A DNA stretch of 64,000 nt from Paenibacillus melissococcoides (GTDB lineage: Bacteria; Bacillota; Bacilli; Paenibacillales; Paenibacillaceae): contig CALYLO010000005.1 of NCBI GenBank assembly GCA_944800085.1, positions 310,001 to 374,000 of the forward strand. The letters are read 5' to 3'. A program made the translations under genes and the position numbers. This document shows, one piece after another, positions 62,221 through 64,000 of this stretch (positions are counted from its first letter, which is position 1; the number at the start of each line of letters is the position of its first letter). The notes beneath the pieces are model-generated. The model was not told the DNA's origin, did no database searches, and saw only the letters and a list, made by a program, of their open reading frames with translations.

Positions 62221-63474
62221 GTAGACAGTAGAAAAAACAAAAACCATTAGTGTTTTGACGAGATGGATTTCCAAGTATACTAATGGGATAGAAATGAAAC
62301 CTACTCGTAAAGGAAAAGGACAATCCCAAATGAACAAAGGACGTAAAACCACTTTTGAAGAACGTATTGAAATCGCGTAATATACGATCGCGAATGACTT
62401 AGATTATCAGAAAGCCATCGAGAAATATGATGTTTCTTATCAACAGATGTACGCATGGGTTCGTAAATATAAATCTGGCGGTGAGGAAGCCCTCAAGGAC
62501 CATCGCGGTCGTAATAAGCCTGTAGAAAAGTTAGATGATCATGAACGATTTAAGCTTCGGATCAAAGAACTGGAAGCACGAAATGAGTATTTAGAAATGG
62601 AGAACGCCCTCGCAAAAAAGTTGGCAGAGATCAGGCCTGAGATGGAAACCATCCACCAGAGAACTTGAAATTCTTTCGCTGCCAAGGAAGTGAAACTTCG
62701 CTATGACAAGCGGAAGGGGGTACTTGGCTATCGTCAGATCCGTACACAATTGAATCGAAAACTTAAAAAGAATTACAACAAAAAGCGTTATTATCGAATC
62801 ATGCGTGCTCTTGGATTGAAGGCTGTGATTCGTAAGAAACGGCCAAACGACGTGAAAGCTTCCGAAATACATGTGGCTGAAAATGTGATGAGCCGTGAGT
62901 TTCAAGCGGATTCTCCTAATTCGAAGTGGTGTACGGACGTCACAGAATTGAAGTACGGGAACGGTCGTAAAGCCTATCTGAGCGCTATTGTTGATGTATA
63001 CGATAACTCCATAGTTTCATGGGTGTTAAGCCACTCCAACAATAATAAACTCGTCATGGATACAGTGAAGAAGGCTTACAGGAGTGAACCCGGGAGTGAC
63101 TCCACTTCTCCATAGTGACAGAGGTTTTCAATATACTTCGTATCATACAATCGACTTCAGATGAAATACGGATTTATTAAAAGTATGTCTCGTGTGGGCC
63201 GATGCCTGGATAACCAACCAATTGAACGATTTTGGGGTACATTTGGCAGAAAGCTTTTATCCGACGAAACACGATACCTATGAAGATGTCCTCAAAGACG
63301 TAAGAAATTATATTCGTTACTACAACAATTACCGCTATACAGAGCGTTTAAATGGCTTGTCACCCAACGAATATCGACGAGTTGTATAACGATAAGAAAA
63401 GAAAATAAACCCCTCAGCTCTGTTAATTGAACTGAGGGAAAGTAAACTATTTTTTTGTTTTTTACACTGTCTAC
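62221..63474 (+). mobile_element. IS3-family element (IS150-like), decayed
   Basis: Inverted ends GTAGACAGTAGAAAAAACAA (62221) and GTAGACAGTGTAAAAAACAA read inward from 63474 bound the element. No target duplication is visible, so one flank may have rearranged. The transposase is broken. Confidence 0.8.
62294..63389 (+). pseudogene. IS3-family (IS150 group) transposase, multiple lesions
   Basis: The OrfA part starts at 62294 and hits TAA at 62378 (after RKTTFEERIEIA); helix-turn-helix sequence continues (YQKAIEKYDVSYQQMYAWVR KYKSGGEEAL) to a stop at 62668. A canonical A6G slippery heptamer is at 62614-62620. The OrfB part has the DDE integrase core (SKWCTDVTELKYGNGRKAYL SAIVDVYDNSIVSW) but stops at 63115; its end (HLAESFYPTKHDTYEDVLKD VRNYIRYYNNYRY) appears in another frame to 63389. 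At least three lesions, so inactive. Confidence 0.85.
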
Positions 63475-63776
63475 TTGACAGGGGGCACTTCATGAAAACG
63501 TAGGTCTTTGTCCAACCGGCAGAACAGCTCCTTTTTCTTTGTAGCTCTGAAATGGTGGTTCTCCTACTTCCCCTTTTAACCTACGAATGAAGCAATTACG
63601 GAGCTGTTTTCACGTTCATTATAACTCTCCTTGTAAGAACAATTTCAATAGAATCTCCTAATATATGGTTGATATTTACCTAAGCGAATGATAAGATAAT
63701 CACAGTTTACAATGGTAAATTATCCTATTTATTTGCCGTTGTCTACAATATAATCATTTAAAAGGAGGTTACTTCT
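63475..63776. promoter_or_regulatory. AT-rich gap with candidate promoter
   Basis: 302 bases without a gene. TTGATA (63669-63674) and TAAGAT (63692-63697) are separated by 17 nt and could drive the secreted-protein gene at 63777. Nothing else is recognised. Confidence 0.35.
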
Positions 63777-64000
63777 ATGATTCTACAGAACAAAAAATTT
63801 AAGTTTTTTAGTTGTTTCATGATGGTATTTTGCATGATGTTTGTTTTGGCAGTACCTGCATTTGCAGCTGAAGGAGCTTTGGAAGGGAGATATGAGTTCA
63901 CATCCCAAAAAGAAATTTACTATGAAAAATATGCCTCCAACACTCCGCACGTGAATGTTTGGACTACTCCAATTACCAAATCTGAAGCAAACCTGCTCAT
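63777..64000 (+). CDS. Secreted protein, unknown (N-terminal part, cut by window edge)
   Basis: ATG at 63777 follows AAAGGAGG by 8 nt. A clear signal peptide (basic MILQNKKFKFF, hydrophobic core CFMMVFCMMFVLAVP, cleavage after AFA) precedes a mature part starting AEGALEGRYEFTSQKEIYYE, then KYASNTPHVNVWTTPITK. About 74 residues are visible. The codon use is much more A+T-rich than in the neighbouring chromosomal genes, and it lies next to an IS, which suggests acquisition. Family unknown. Confidence 0.7.
   Translation, partial: MILQNKKFKFFSCFMMVFCMMFVLAVPAFAAEGALEGRYEFTSQKEIYYEKYASNTPHVNVWTTPITKSEANLL

Noticed and set aside
1..64000. tRNA or rRNA genes
   Set aside because: No cloverleaf-like conserved GGTTCGAATCC-type segment or rRNA core sequence was noticed by eye; a tRNAscan run would settle it.

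Overview
The window looks like a chromosomal segment of a Paenibacillus-type Firmicute. The inference rests on strong AGGAGG-type ribosome sites with frequent TTG and GTG starts, a tyrosyl T-box leader, a Spo0E-like phosphatase, a P450 BM3-type (CYP102A) fusion with a Bm3R1-like repressor and operators, an AraC regulator fused to a siderophore-binding domain, an AA10 chitin monooxygenase with FN3 and CBM5/12 modules, and a narGHJI operon. The P. thiaminolyticus/dendritiformis/alvei neighbourhood is my guess; no rRNA or other marker gene is present to fix the species.

Layout. 1-5900: truncated LysR regulator, histidine phosphatase, an IS1182 element sitting inside a dispersed intergenic repeat, a decayed GNAT acetyltransferase behind a leader-peptide/alternative-hairpin arrangement, and tyrS with T-box and a consensus promoter. 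6000-8640: alkaline phosphatase behind six 11-bp-spaced PhoP-type half-sites, then two tandem-repeat blocks. 8698-12386: CYP102A P450-reductase fusion and its TetR repressor with two palindromic operators. 12617-17900: YkvI-like membrane protein, MFS remnant, DinG/YoaA-like helicase, broken GH29 fucosidase. 18063-23215: RND efflux pair, zinc-ribbon protein and a second copy of the dispersed repeat. 23371-25620: Nudix gene and several broken or fused remnants. 25963-30970: Fur-box-associated siderophore cluster (two AraC regulators, an MFS protein and a decayed binding protein). 31525-37615: secreted LPMO with a stabiliser-like leader, SDR, SMR exporter, Rieske protein, metallophosphatase, Spo0E-like protein. 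37676-40700: IS5 and IS110 elements flanking two coupled small genes. 40925-44674: SLC13-type transporter and remnants of CAP-domain, small membrane and LPXTG proteins. 44837-51600: unusual oligopeptide ABC transporter (fused ATPases, permeases with N-terminal extensions, and a binding protein whose two halves are in reversed order, with a nonsense codon). 51661-60685: dissimilatory nitrate module (narG-H-J-I, two small proteins, hemerythrin, narK). 60921-62107: sulfur-trafficking operon (rhodanese, TusA, DsrE-like) with a CsoR/CstR-like palindrome. 62221-64000: decayed IS3 element and the start of an AT-rich secreted protein.

The window is rich in gene decay (at least a dozen broken genes) and has four insertion sequences of four families, which suggests a genome undergoing reduction and rearrangement. 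The coherent working units are nitrate respiration, persulfide handling, fatty-acid-type P450 oxidation, phosphate scavenging and iron acquisition (the last partly lost). No tRNA, rRNA or CRISPR array was seen.
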